From contig CM077643.1 in NCBI GenBank assembly GCA_039707465.1, positions 44,210,605 to 44,274,604 of the forward strand: 64,000 nt of DNA, in the 5' to 3' direction. The translations under genes and the position numbers were made by a program. How positions within the stretch are numbered: the stretch's first letter is position 1; each line of letters starts with the position of its first letter. The DNA comes from Rhabdophis nuchalis. Its lineage: Eukaryota; Chordata; Lepidosauria; Squamata; Natricidae. The notes beneath the pieces are model-generated. The model had not been told where the DNA came from and made no database searches. It worked only from the letters and a program-made list of their open reading frames with translations. Shown here one piece after another: positions 13,001 through 28,000 of this stretch.

Positions 13001-16000
13001 GTCCCAGAGAAACCCCAGCTACATCAGTGCAAAGGCAGCAGCATGAAAGAAGGCAATGGCCAGTACAGTAGGGTTGGGCAGTGTTGTGGGCTCAGCAGTG
13101 AGCAGACCCAAGCCGAGAGCCAAAAGGTAAATGTGGGCTCACACTGAATGGGCTCAAATTTTGTTCATGTGTACACAGAGGCATTGTAATGGCTAGAACT
13201 CTAATCTGCTATTAAACAGCATTAAAGCTTCAAAAAAACCTGTTTTTGCAAAAATGGCTCTGAAGATGCCAAAGTGTCTAGAAATAACTAAAATATAGTA
13301 TTGTTAATGTACCACCTTTATACAATTTAACACTGTGATTGAATATGGTGTGCCATTCTGAGGTGTTCCACAGATTATAATACAGAACGTATTATAAAGA
13401 TTACAGAGTTTGTGTTTTTTAACTTTAGAAAAGCATGCCTAGGGATGGTTATGAGAAGGATACATTAAATCCCACATACTATGGATAGAGAAAAAAGGTT
13501 TGTAATGCTGACATTTGAGGATAGGTAATTTGGAACAGATTCAGGAAGTTGTGAACAAAGATAGCATTTTTGAAAGAAACATAGCTGTTTCTTTCAAAGC
13601 AGTCAAGTCTGGGATCACCCAACAATATGGGTAGTCCTTGACTTAAAGGCGCATTTAGTGATGATTCAAAGTTATAACAGCACTGAAAAAGTTGACACAC
13701 CTGTTTTTCACAGTTATAACCTTTGCAGCATCCCAATGATCATGTGATCGAAATTCTTGGCAACTGGCTCATCTCATGACTGCTGCTATGTCCCAAGGTC
13801 ATGTGATCACCTTTTGTGATCTTCTGACCAGCAAAGTCAATGGGGAAGCCAGATTCACTTAACAACCAGGTTACTAACTTATCAACTGCAGTGATTCATT
13901 TAACAACTGTGGCAAGAAAGGTCAGAAAATGTGGCCAAACTCACCTATCAAATGTGTCACTTAACAACAATAATGTAGGGCTCAATTGTGGTCATAAATC
14001 TAGGACTACCTATATAGACTAACAGTAATTATAATATTATCAAACTAGTCAATACTATCAAACTGTTTAAATTAGTATACAGAAGGTCATAAAAGGTAGT
14101 CACATACCCTGGGACACTGCAACTGTCATAAATACATGCCACTTGCCAAGTGTATGAATTTTGATCATGGAGATACTGCAGTGGTTGTAAGTGTGAAAAA
14201 CTCAAACTTTTTCAGTGCCATTCTAATTTTTGAAAGGTCGCTAAACAAATGGTTGTAAATTGAGGACTATCTATAAATAATCCTCCTGAACTAGGATGAG
14301 GACAAGGGCAAGCTTACAACTTATGAGTGAGCATAATTATGGCTGTGTAATTCAGTAATTATTATTTATTCTTAATTCATTAAATTTTATGCCACTCGTC
14401 TTCTCTATAATGGGCTTGTAAAACCTAAGACAAGAAAAAAAAGGCTGCTATTTGTTCTTAATAACTTGATCCTTGGAATAACATGAGGCATAACAAGTTA
14501 TCTACCAATAAATAACTTGCAGAATACTTTCTATCTTAGTAACAAGAGAACAACCAGAACTCTGTTATTGTTGTGAAGACATCTGATGAAAGTATTCATA
14601 AATTTACTGCAGTTTACTGATTTTGTCCCACTTGTCAAATTTTTCTTACTTGTGCTGGCTATATGTGTTAACCCTCTCAAATAAATCAGATAGGAAAAAT
14701 AATAAGATGAACTACTTCTACTTTATTGTAGGGCCACATAATTTTGAAAGTCTGAAAGTACAAATCTCCCACCATCACTTTTAACAGCCTGATCAATTAG
14801 GGCAGGTCCTTCTTAAGTTTCTTTCTCTGATCATTAAGCCACCGGAGACTCCTCACTTGTCTGATTGACAGCATCTCTTCTCATCCTTCACATCATATCT
14901 AGAATCCATTTAAGCATTGATATAGAAGAAAAATCTTATAAAATCTTATAAATTCATATATAATTAGTAGTAAAGATTTAAATATTTTTGAAGCAAGTAT
15001 CACAAATGACTGAAGGATTTACAAATGTAGACTTTACTGTTACCATTTTTAAAGGAAATTTTCCAGATATATTGGCAATAATTTGTTCGCTTTGTACCCA
15101 AGATAAAATCTCTTGTTTTTATTTTCAGTTTTGCGTGAAGGAAACTGCAATGTAATGTTATTTGCAGGTTGTTCATTTTAAAGGATCAGACTGAATCCAG
15201 CCCATATTACTTAATATTTATTTTATTTAACTTTATATACTGCCCAACATGAATGACTGAGCAATTTATAAATAAAAAGGAACAAAGTCTTTCTAGGCCC
15301 TTTGAAATCCTACCAGTATAGGGGCATCCAGATTTAAGGAGAACTTTGTTCCAGAGAGTACGTGCTGGTACAGAAAAAGGTGGCATATTAAATCAAAAAA
15401 ATCTGCAACATACCAATCCTGACAGATTGAATTGGCTGGGCCAATACCTTTGGGAGCAGGACTCCCTCAAATAACCAGCACCTATGCCATGTAGAGCTTT
15501 ATAGCTAATAGCCAGCATTTTGAATCAAACCCAGGAGCAAACTGGCAACCAGTGCAGGGTGGCAAAATTCTTGTTGGCCTTCTGTCTAAGCAATTGGAAG
15601 GTTGCCTATTTTGTGAAGGAGTGGATTGTATCTGCTCCCTGATGGTGTCTCCCTTTTAAATCCTTGCTTTATGATCCTTTTAAAAAAACAATTGTCTATT
15701 AGTATGTTATTCATAGCATACAATATTTCATTTGACTCTATAAATCAATTTAATAAATATCATATTGAATTATAATCCAGAAAAACCCAGGATACAAAAA
15801 AATGAGAACAAGGGTGATCAAAATTAAAAAGGAGCAATAAATTTCTAAATCTCTTGGGGGGGGGGGGAAGCAAAACATACAAATATAAATACCCCATTCC
15901 ACCCTAGAAAACCTTGGTGAACAAAGTTCTTGTGACATAAGGAAGAGAAGTACTATATATTAGTTGAAAAATGCAGGATCATTGCTGTCTAGACTCTGAG

Positions 16001-19000
16001 AACAAACACAGAGAAAACATAGTTTAAGAAAAAATACGTTTCCTCAGTGTATGCTCCTAGATTCTACAATGAGATGGAAAATTAGTCTTCCATACAATCC
16101 ATGATATTCTACATTTTGCACAATTCACCCTCCCGTTTCCAATTGCCTTGCTAATTTCTTGGCTGTCTTTTCAGACTTTGAACAATAGGGAAGTTGGTAA
16201 ACTACCAGAGATTTTACAGCATGATTGATTGCACAGTTAAATAGGTAGGAAATCAGTATTCAAGGTTAACAATAACAACTTCTGAGATTCATCACTCTAA
16301 TTCTTCCCCTTTGTTTCTTCATTAATATTCTGGGCCTAGAGCAGAAACTTCTACAAGGACTTTTATATGCCACCTTCCGTGTTTAAAGGATAATCTTTCA
16401 CACAGAATTGTCTGTGTCATGTCAAACACAACAAATGGAAAAATGTACACAATAATATAACATCAGTAGTTGTTGATTGGAAGTAATGGGGATAGAATAA
16501 ATGCCATGCATCTCTAAGAAGAGCATTGGATCTACATTAGTTGTTAAAGTACATTGTATAATGTGATTTGGAAATTAGGAAAATGATTACTGAGCACTCT
16601 TATAGGAGGGAGTCACTGGTTTATAGAAATCTTTATTTTGGTGGTACTAATTAGTTGCAGCTACCATCTTCTCGGATCATTCAGGGGTTTGGACAACATT
16701 CTCCCATATCTTAATTTATGTTTTCTTAATTAGATCAGTTGTGTCCAGGAAATGCACCACCGCATCAAATTCTCAGTAACCTATTTAAGGTTTTGTTTTT
16801 GTTTTGGGTTCAAACAGAGACTTCCAAACTGATGCTCAGTTTTTTAAATTGTCAGATTTTGTCTTTCAAGTGAGCTTGACTCCCTGTTTGAATGCCAGCT
16901 GACCTTGGTGGTGCTTATTGTTCTCCTGTCTCTTAGGTGGGGCACAGCAGCTTCCTCTTCATTCCTAACTTGCCACTTGTGAGATACCTCAGCATTCATT
17001 CACCTTGTGATGTCCCTTCCTACACTGAACAGCACTGGCATCTACCTGTGGGGGTAAGGTAAGTCCATCAAACTACAGCACAGTAATCTTCAGGGGTTTC
17101 ACTTTTTTCAATATTCTCATTGAATAGCTTGGAAGCTTAAAATGAGTATTGAAAGCATCACAGTGGATGTGCATTTACCACCACAGGGAAACTCCAGTGC
17201 TGTTCAGGAATGGAAGTCTTGTTAATAGATAATGCATGTTGGGAATTTCCTGTCTTTCTTTCAAGAGTTGGAAAGTTACCGGTGGTCTTTCCCCTTGTTT
17301 TTAGCCATCTCTTTAGGCTGCCTAATATTCTGAGCCTATGTTACAGAGTTGTGCTTTATAATCCCAGTAAAATTGCTGACTGATTTATCTATGAATTCAC
17401 AGGTGATGGATGAACCCATTCATTTTTACATTGCATATATGTTGTTTTTCTGCTCTTTAAACAGAATCTTACTTGTATCAAAGGCGCAAGTAAGGAAAAT
17501 TATTATTTTCATTTACATATTTAATTGGTTCCCCATTAAATCAATGTTTTTTCTGTTTTGCTAGCATTTATCCATAGTATTTTTATTCTGTTTTCTGTGT
17601 TCATTAGTTTTTAGGATAGTTCCCTATCAAACCCAATTATGAACCTTCTCAAAAAGTTCACTTTGAAGCTCGGTTTTTTTACTTTTAGTTGTCAACTATC
17701 TACCTACCTTCTCCCTCCACTCTCTGTTCAAATGGAGAGGATATAAGGAGAATGCAGAGGCAACAGGGGTTAAACGCAAGTGGTCTGAAGGTACAGTAAA
17801 TCACAGATTTGTGTTCTTGTCTTCTCCTTGTATAGGAAGCTTTACACTGTAGCTAGCGCTGTATGTAGAGCGTTTAGATAACCAAATGCTTTCCCCTCTG
17901 CACAATTTTGATATTTCCTGATTCCAAAACAAAACAAAAAAGGAGACATTGTGGATCTTAATGAGACCATCTGTACTTTGCTCCTTACAAAGAAAAGTAG
18001 AAGCCGCCAGTGCTCTGACGAAGTATACTAACAATTAATTAAAATTCTAAAATATTTTGTACATTGTTTACTTAACATAAAAATTGGCCATGGAATACCC
18101 TCCACTTTCAAAAGAAAAGGCAAGGTTTTTATAAATCCTGTCCAGTTAATGATTTGTTTAATAGTTGTTTACTGAAAATTGATATGGATCATAACCTGTT
18201 CAGCTATAAAACTAACTGGATACTTTTAATAAAATTGCTTTGATTAAAACCGATAAATCTAATTATTTTACAAAATGTTGAAGTGGATTAATGTAAGAGA
18301 TTTAAAAAGTGAAGAGGAAGAGAAATAGATATTGGGCCAAATGTTTTGCCCCTAGGTATTACAGAAATAAGTTCATTGCTCTTCTTTGCTCATTTGCATC
18401 TTTGTCATAAGACATTTTGTTAACACTGTCACTGAATAAAAACAGTGCTCTCATTCTCAGAAAGGAGGAAAATTCTTAAAGCATGAGGAAAATAATAAAG
18501 TAATATTTTTCCTATTTTTTCACCATGGACTCATAAGAAAATAATTACTGTTTAAACAGCCATAAATTTTGTCAGTCTTCATGCTTATTACAGATGCAGT
18601 AAAATAACATTGGGAAGAGTCATGTGACTGTTCGGGCTTGTTCTAACAATGGGCATTCTTGCATACTTTCCTTTGCAGTTTTCTGATTAGTTACACCTAT
18701 TTTAGCGATAAAAAAAAAATCAGAGCTGTGCTCAACATGCATATTTGGCCTCAGAAAGAATTTCTGAAAATCCATGTCAAGGTGTGGACTTAATCATCTT
18801 ATTGTTGATCAGCAACATTTATATATGTATGCATCTATATGTATATATCCTGCATTTATTTGTACAACTCAAGGTCAGAGTTGATGAGTTAATGACCTGT
18901 AGGGTAATTCCACATCTCTGTGGAAACTCTTGGTTGATCTTAGTGAAATTAGAATGTTTAACTCATGACATTTAATGTCTTAACATTTTTAAGGTAGGCT

Positions 19001-22000
19001 AAATGTACTTAAGGAAGAAGTGCATTTTTCAAAAACGATCCAATAGTAATTGGATGTAGAAATTAGAAATTGCTAACAGCAGCGAAATGCTATGCCACTT
19101 CTTATATTCTCCTCCCAAATCTTCTACTCTTTAGAAAAAATAAAAAATGAAACAGGTGGGATTCAGCCTGCTTTTTTATGTAACATTTAATTTACCATAC
19201 CATAATGTATTATCTTATGTTTATCATCGAGCAGCGTATATGTGACAGTGGCTAAAAAATGTGAACCTTTTCAAGCACAATTTTCTTTTGCTCCAGAAAC
19301 CATTCATGTGAATAACTTGTCTCTTCAACAGATGTGTCATCTTGTTTGTCTTTGTTCTATCATAGGAATCTTTAGTAGTGCATAAATATTTTAAACTCCT
19401 AGATGATGGCATTAGACTTTCAAGAACTGCAGGCAGCTGACACTTATTTAGGGAACACAGAGGGTTCCAAACATTGGACTAAACATTCCCTATTTTAAAT
19501 AATAAATGCAGGGTACGATGTTAAATGCTGGATATTTTTATGTGAACTGAATAATCTCACTTAAACTCTTCATTTACCTGTTCAGATGAAAATTACATAA
19601 TTGGAAGTGCACCATGCTAACTCATAACAAATTATTAAAATCAAAATAAGCATAGTAAAATTACAGTACTTAAACAAAAGCAGTGAAATAAGTGATGAAA
19701 ATGGAGTTTAGAGTTTATAGGGACAAGAATTATTTAACTATGATCAACAAAAAAAATTCCACATGTTTCTGAGCTTTTAGAAAAAAATGAATCAATCTTA
19801 TTGGACCTAGTTGCCTTTTAAAACATTACTGGTTGCAAATGTGTTTTCATTATTCACAATTTGATATTTGGGTAACATGCTAATATGTAATATCAATACC
19901 CTTGTTTTTGTGTTTCCTTCTCCCTGTTTTTTGCTATTCCTAATTCTGGAAGAGGTGTGGTTCCTGTTTTATTTTATTTTATTAATTAAAAACCTTTTTT
20001 TTTTGGCTACAGCTGTTCATAGTTTGAAACTGAGTCGCAACCATGTGGATTGGCACAGTGTCGATGAAGTATATCTGTATAGTGATGCAACAACTTCAAA
20101 AATTGCAAGAACAGTCTCTCAAAAGCTAGGTTTTTCTAAAGGTAAAACTAATCGGAGTTTTGTGTGCATTATCAAAACATCCTTGCTGAATATATTGTAT
20201 GTTTCTGTGAAAAATGTGAAAACTTATCTGGTTTATTTTTCTGAAATGTTCTTAACAATGACTAGTGCTACTCAGAAAGAAACTATAAAATTAGCTCTCT
20301 AACCTACTAACCTAAAAAGATACAGTAGGGTGGGGTGGGTTGTTGTTTTTTTGACATACCAAATGTTTGTGATAAAGGAATAGTTTTCAACCATAACATA
20401 GCTGACCCCTCCCCAAGATATTTTAGCTACCCCAAATCTAAGATAAAGAAACATAGAGTATTTTGTTATCTTATATTATTCATTCATAGCAACTATATTT
20501 CTTTTCTTTTGTAATCCAAAGGCTTGCATGATTTTTCCCTTCATTTTCCCTTCACAAAACTCTTAAGTAGAATAGGCAGAAATAGAACAAATGGCATAAA
20601 GTTATCTAATCAGTTTATGGTTTAAACTTGGATTCCCTCAATCTTAATAAAACAATAACCTCAGTATTTCATTACATACAGATTTCTGATATTGCGTGTT
20701 ATACATATAAACATCAGTTGTTCAATACCTACGAATATCTGCTATTGAAGTAGTAACATTGCAGGGTTAAAATTAATCTTGCTATTAAATCTACTCAAAA
20801 TATAAGCCCTTCTTTCTGCAGTACACATATATATCTTGTGTATATGTGTTTTTCAGTATACCTTATAATGCATTTAAAGCAAATGGGAGAGGAAAAACTT
20901 TAAATAAACTTTTATGCTTTGGCACTTAAAACACGGTTTTGCACAAAGTAACTGCCTTTTCCAGATAGAATTAAGTGATGTCAATTTCATTCTGCAGCTT
21001 CAAGTAGTGGGACAAGACTTCATAGAGGCTATGTTGAAGAAGCTACATTAGAAGACAAGCCTTCTCCAACAACTCACATTGTGTTTGTTGTGCATGGCAT
21101 TGGACAGAAAATAGAGCAAGGAAGGATTATAAGGAATACTGCCATGTAAGTGCTTCATTTCTTTTTTGCAACTTGTATTTTTAATTTACATCAGTAGATC
21201 AGAAGAATGCTACAAAATATAAATAAGTTAATTTTGTTTAAATATACTTAAGAGCTGTTTAAGGAGTTGTATGTGCTTTTTAATTAGGCTACCAAATCTG
21301 TTTTTGTACTATTTTAAATTGCACTGTCTTAAGGTTTATATTAGAAGTTTTTACAATACTGATTTCATTTACAAGGTAAACATGATGGAGGTTTTAAATG
21401 GGATTTAGAAAGTTGCCTAGGGTTTTGCTCTGATCTAGACTTTTGAATACTACAGAAATCTTTGCTTCTCAGAAGTGAAATTAAACCAGACTTTGATAAG
21501 AGATTTGAAGGGAGAGGAGAAGGAAGGGAGGAAGGAGCTCTTGGTCCCACCACATTTTTGCCCACTCATAGTCATTCAGTTTCCCTCTTTAGGTAACAAA
21601 ATGTCACTGAAACAATGGCCCAGTGGGGGCACAGGTTGTACAATATGAGGATTAAAAATAGTGGCATAAAAATAAGAAAAAGCAAACAGTAATAAATACA
21701 AGTCACCAGAGAGTGAAACAAAATCATAATTGACTACCAGAATGCACTATCATAGAACAAATGACTTCACCTTATCCCAGGACCTGCTGAAGAAGCCAGA
21801 TTTTTACAGATTTGCGAAAACACAACAGGCTTAGGGCTATGCAGATCTCAGGAAGTTTTCCATTCCACAGGAGAGGTGGAGCTACAAAGAAGGTGCATCT
21901 CTTTGGATCTGCAAGGTGGCAGAACTTTACATCTGGGACCTGGAGCACGTGGACTTTACCAGACCTTTCTGCTCAAGCAGAAACAATAGGAGAAAGGTGG

Positions 22001-25000
22001 TTTTTAAGATAACTAGATCCCAAGAATATCCTTTGTTGGATAACTTTGGGCAAGATCATTTCCTATAAGCATCTGCTTTGCAGATCATTATTATTTATGA
22101 GAAATACTCTTATTTTTCAATCTAACACTTGTTTTTGTTTTGTTTTATGGTCTAGGATGCGGGAAACTGCAAGGAAAATAGAAGACAAATATTTTAGCAA
22201 TCTTGCAACACATGTTGAATTCTTGCCAGTAGAATGGCGATCTAAACTTACACTTGATGGAGGTATTTCTTTCTCTTTTTAAAAAACCTAATGATCTTGA
22301 TAATACTTGGAAAGTGGCATTTTTTATATTTTCTCTAGCGTTGAGTTTCACTTGTTCAGTTATCTAGCAAGAAACCCATTCATATTGTAAATGTTTCTGG
22401 ATACCATCTGCTCATTTTAATTTAGGCTTGTTAGATCTGTTGGCTCTAAATTTAATCCCAAACATCCTTCAGCTGCCTAAACTGATATAGAAGGAAAACA
22501 TTGGTAGTGATGAACAAGCACATTATCACAGCACTTGAGCAGTTTCCATAGTTTATTTATTTATTATTAAATTTCTATACTGCCCTTCTCCCTTCCGGGA
22601 CTAAGGGCGGTGTACAGGCAGCAATAAAATCAGTGATATAAAATATAAAAAATACATGAAATATATATTTAAAAATATATTAAATAATACGCCTGTTCTA
22701 AAACCATTAATAAAACCTACTAAAAACATTTAAAAAATTATGCCAGGCCGGCCACACAAAATAGATAGGTCTTCAAAGGCCGACGGAAGAGGCGCAGGTC
22801 TGTGGTCGTGCGTAGGTCGGTGTGTAGGTCATTCCAGAGGGCAGGAGCCACCACAGAGAAGGCTCTCCCCCTGGGGGTCGCCAGCCAACATTGCCTGGCC
22901 GACGGCACCCTGAGGAGGCCCTCTCTGTGGGAGCGCACTGGTTGGTGGGAGGTATTTGATGGCAGGAGGCGGTCTTGCAGGTAACCAGGTCCCTTGCCAT
23001 GGAGCGCTTTAAAGGTACTTACTAATACCTTGAAGCGCACCCGGAAAGCCACAGGCAGCCAGTGCAGCTCGCGCAGGAGAGGTGTCACATGAGAGCATCT
23101 AGGAGCTCCCAGGATCCCCCGCGCGGCCGCATTCTGAACTAACTGGAGCCTCCGGGTGCACTTCAAGGGAAGCCCCATGTAGAGAGCGTTGCAATAGTCC
23201 AGGCGAGAGATGACGAGGGCTTGAGTGACCGTGCGGAACGCGTCACGATCCAGAAAGGGGCGCAACTGGCGTATCAGGCAAACCTGATAAAAGGCCCCCC
23301 TGGCCACGGCTGTCATATGATCTTCTAGCGACAGCCGAGAGTCCAGGAGGACGCCCAAGTTGCGAGCCCTCTCTGTGGGGGCCAAAGACTCGCCCCCAAT
23401 AGCCAGAGCTGGCACCAACTGGCTATATCGTGCCACCGAAAGCCACAGCCAATCGGTCTTGGATGGGTTGAGTCGGAGCCTGTTTCTCCCCATCCAGACT
23501 CGCACGGCCTCCAGACACCGGGACATCACTTCCACGGCATCGTTGGGGTGGTCCGGGGTAAAGATGTACAGCTGAGTATCGTCAGCGTACTGGTGGAATT
23601 CTACCCCAAAACCACGGATGATCTCACCCAACGCCTTCATATAAATGTTGAACAGGAAAGGCGAGAGGACCGACCCCTGTGGTACCCCACAGGTGAGGCA
23701 CCTTGACGTCGACCTCTGCCCTCCTGCCAACACAAATTGCGACCGGTCGGAGAGGTAGGAGGAGAACCACTGTAAAACAGTGCCCCCCACCCTCAGCCCC
23801 ACCAGCCGGCACAACATGATACCATGGTCGATGGTATCGAAAGCCGCTGAGAGGTCTAACAGGACCAGGATAGAGGAACAACCCCTATCCCGAGCCCTCC
23901 AGAGATCATCCACCAACGCAACCAATGCCGTCTCTGTGCTGTGCCCAGGCTGGAAGCCGGACTGGCGCGGGTCCAGATAGACAGTTTCCTCCAGGTGCTG
24001 AGGCAGTTGTCGCGCCACCATACTCTCGACAGCCTTCGCGAGGAATCGGAGGTTGGAGACTGGACGATAGTTGGCCAACACAGGGAGGGCTTCTTGAAGA
24101 GGGGCCTCACCACCGCCTCTTTCAAGGCGGCCGGCAAAAACCCCTCACTCAAAGAAGCGTTGACAACTCCCTGGAGCCATCCTCGTGTAACCTCCCGGGA
24201 GGCCAATACCAACCAGGAGGGACACGGGTCCAGTAAACATTGGCATTCAGCCATCCATGTCCTCAGAAGTCACAGGATTGAACTCTTCCCAGATAACAGT
24301 CTTAAGACCTGCCACCGTCGGCCCGTCTGAACTAGTCCAATCGGAGGCCAACCCGTCACGGATCTGATTGATTTTATCATGCAGATAACACCCAAATTCC
24401 TCCGCACAACCCTGCAAGGGGGCATCCCACGCCCTCTGGTAAAGAAGGGAGTTGTTTTGAATCGTTGATTTTGAACCATTTAAGATTTTATCACACCTTG
24501 ATCTCCTTTTTTTCATTTTAGACACTGTTGACTCTATTACTCCAGATAAAGTTCGTGGACTAAGGGATTTGCTTAACAGCAGTGCAATGGACATAATGTA
24601 TTACACAAGTCCCCTCTATAGAGATGAGGTATGTGTATTGTTAAGTTTTGTTGTTGTTGTTGTTGTTTTTGAAGTGTGGAGAAAAAATGGCCCAGCAGCT
24701 TTTCAGTTAAGCATACTTTGGTTTCCCTGTTATCTTAAAGAAGAGTGTGTGAAGTTCTATTGTATAGAAACAAAGTAATGAGCTGCTTATCCTCTGTTTT
24801 TATGTACAGTAATAACCAGGCACAATCTTCTTGTCATATTCTTCTATTAATAAAATGGCATATGTTCTGTGCGTCATCGTTTTTAAGTTTTTATTTTGAA
24901 TATGGGTGAACTAAATGACCACTGAGTATTGGATGGTAAAAGTAGTAGTGAGAGAAATTCAAATAAAATGCTAAAAAAGGTTGTCTTTCAATCAGATTGA

Positions 25001-28000
25001 CATGATTATATCATTTAAAAGGGTAAAGATTGTACAGATGATAGGGAATCTTGGAGGAAATAATTGCACAAATGATATGTACATGCGGTATAGATTAGAT
25101 TAAACAAATAAATAAAAATGATGTCTTGGGTTGAACCATTCTATGGAATTCCCTGATACAGAAGGAAAGGCAGAGGTTCAGAACATAGTTTTTCTAATTT
25201 GCTTCTTAACATCATGATAACTAGGCTTTGGGTTAATAAAAGAACTCTAAAAGGGGAATCCTTAGTGCCAAAAAAGGAAGAGAAGAGATGTTGTCTAGAA
25301 AAGAAGCTATTGCATAGGACACCTCCACACTCATCACTTATTTATTGGAGCCCTGATACTTCCTACATGCTAGGGCTCTGCAGTTGGAAATCCTACAGTC
25401 AAATCACACACTGAGTGATAGAGTAAAGTCAGTATCCTTTTCAGACCTTGTGTGCCAAAAGGTACAATTATAGCATAAATTAGGATGTTGGAAATAATTT
25501 GATGCCCATGATTTGCTAAAACCTAACCTTACAAGTTAGGTTTTAGCAAATCATGGGCATCCAATTATTTCCAACATCCCAATTGATGCTGTGATCATAC
25601 TCTCTCATTTACCAACCAAAGGCAAGAGAGAAGTATAGTAAGTTATGTTGTGACAGTGAGATGTAATAATAGTTAACTATGTCAACCTCCCCTTTGAGTC
25701 TCTACAGTTCGGCTTGTGCAGTGACAGAAATTGAGTAGCCCAGTACAGATGTGATTCAGAGCACAAGTAATTTGTGGGGTGGATCCATTAAATAAATCTC
25801 CTCACTTTCTTCTGTCAGCACTGGGGGAATGTGCAATTAATCATCGCTATTGGTGGTAAATTTCTTAAAGTCTCTTCTTATATTGTGATGGCTACACGGG
25901 TTAGCAAATATATAACTGTCCATGACAAATATATAACTGTCCAAAACATGTCCAACATGTTTTATTTTCAGTGACCTTGTGAGCTAGATGAGGCTGAAAA
26001 TTCGCTTGCCTTAGATTGTTGTGCTGTTGCAGATGTAGTTTTACTTTACTTTATTGTCATTGTATGTATATACACAGTTTACACATACAATAAAATTCAC
26101 ATAATACCCAGAGACCAGGCCCAACACACATAACAATCCCCAAACACCCACCCACCCATCCAAAAATTCCCTTCCCTAAACCACCCCAGATATCCACACA
26201 ACAGACCAAGTAGTGCTGTCCAATAGCTCACTGATGGTGACCCTTTAGTTCATTGTTGAGTGCAATTATAGCTCTGGGATAAAAGCTATTCAGAAGACAT
26301 GTGGTCCTAGTTTTAATTGTTCTGTATCTTCTGCCAGAAGGCAACATTCAAAAAAGATTGTAAGCAGGATGGGAAGAGTCTCTGAGAATGTTTTGCAACT
26401 TCCTCAAACAGTGAGATGTGAAGATGTCATCCAGGACTGGTAACTGGAGCCCGGTGATTTTCTAGGCAGTTTTAATGATTCTCTGTAGAGCGTTTTTGTC
26501 TGTTGCAGAGCTGCTCCCATAGCATGCAAGAATGCCATATGTCAGGACACACTCAATAGTGCTGCGATAGTAGGACAGAAGTAGATGCTGAGATAGATTT
26601 CTCTTCCTTAGCATTCTCAGGAAGTACAGCCTCTTCTGTGCCTTCTTCACAAGCATGTTAGCATTCGTGGTCCATGAGAAGTCCTCTGAGATATAAATGC
26701 CCAGAAATTTAAAACTACCAACCTTCTCCACCTCCTCGCCATTTATGTACAATGGTAAATGTACATCTCTCTTCCCCCTGAAGTCAATTATAAGTTCTTT
26801 AGTTTTTTTGATGTTAAGTGTAAGATTATTTTCTTTACCTCACAATGTCAGCCTTTGTACTTCCTATAAGCAGACTCATTGCTCATTAATGAGCCCCACC
26901 ACTGTCGTGTCATCTGCAAATTTAATAATTGCGTTGGTGTTATACAATGGGGTACAATCGTGTGTACAAAGAATAAAGGAAGGGATTAGCACCCAACCCT
27001 GGGAGGTTCCTGTGCTTAATATCAGAGTAGAAGAGGGGTGAGATCCCATCCTTACTGACTATGGCCTATCTGTCAGAAAATCCTTTATCCACAAGATTTA
27101 TACCCAAATTGGACATTTTAAGAAACAACTATTAGGTAGAATGGTGTTAAAGGCAGAGCTATAATCCACAAATAGCAACCTTACATATGTTCCCTGTTGT
27201 TCCAAATGATTTAATACAGTATGGACAACAATAGACATAGCATCATCAGTTGATCTATTTCTCCTATATGCAAATTAGTATATGGGTCCAAAGTAGATGA
27301 AAGACTAGCCTTAATATAGTTCAACACTAGTCTGTCAAAACATCTCATGACAACAAATGTTAAAGCTACTGGTCTATAATCATTAAAGAGATACCACTAC
27401 TGTCTGCTTAGGGACTGGCGCTATAATGGATGTCTTCAGGCAGGTAGGGATAGAACACAGCAACGGATAGATTGAAAATATCCGTGAACTCTCTAGCTAG
27501 CTCTACAGCGCAGTCCCTAACAACCCGTCCCATGATTCCATCAGGCCCAGCTGCCTTCCGGATGTTAACTTTCTGGAAAGCGTGACTCGCATCAGAGATC
27601 TGCAGTAGAAGTGGTTGTTTATCGGTGATAGGTTTTAGTAGTGTACTATCAGTGGTAGATGCTGGAATGATGGTCGTTCCTGTTTCCACCTCAAAATGGC
27701 TGAAGATACCCAGTATGCCATGAAATTATAGAATTAAGTATCACAGATGCAGTAATGATAACCAGTTTGACTTGGAGGGGATTTAGATACACCCATAACA
27801 AATAAATCTATCAGTAACTATATTATTCCAAGATTAGAAGTGGCATGAAATAGTGTTAAACAAGAAGCAGTGGAAATGTTTCTTGCCTTCACGCTGTATT
27901 TTAAGGTTACTTGCCTGGCTATTGTTTGAATAGAGAGCTAAATATGTTGGGCTTTATAGCCAGATTCAGCAGGACTTTTTGTAAGTTTTGATGACTGAAC

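Noticed and set aside
12501..13071. Overlapping 171-codon (+) and 77-codon (-) frames
   Set aside because: Low-complexity Pro/Ser composition, no splice borders fitting DDHD1, no recognisable family.
23360..24330. Several + strand frames over the CR1 copy
   Set aside because: Shadows of the minus-strand reverse transcriptase.
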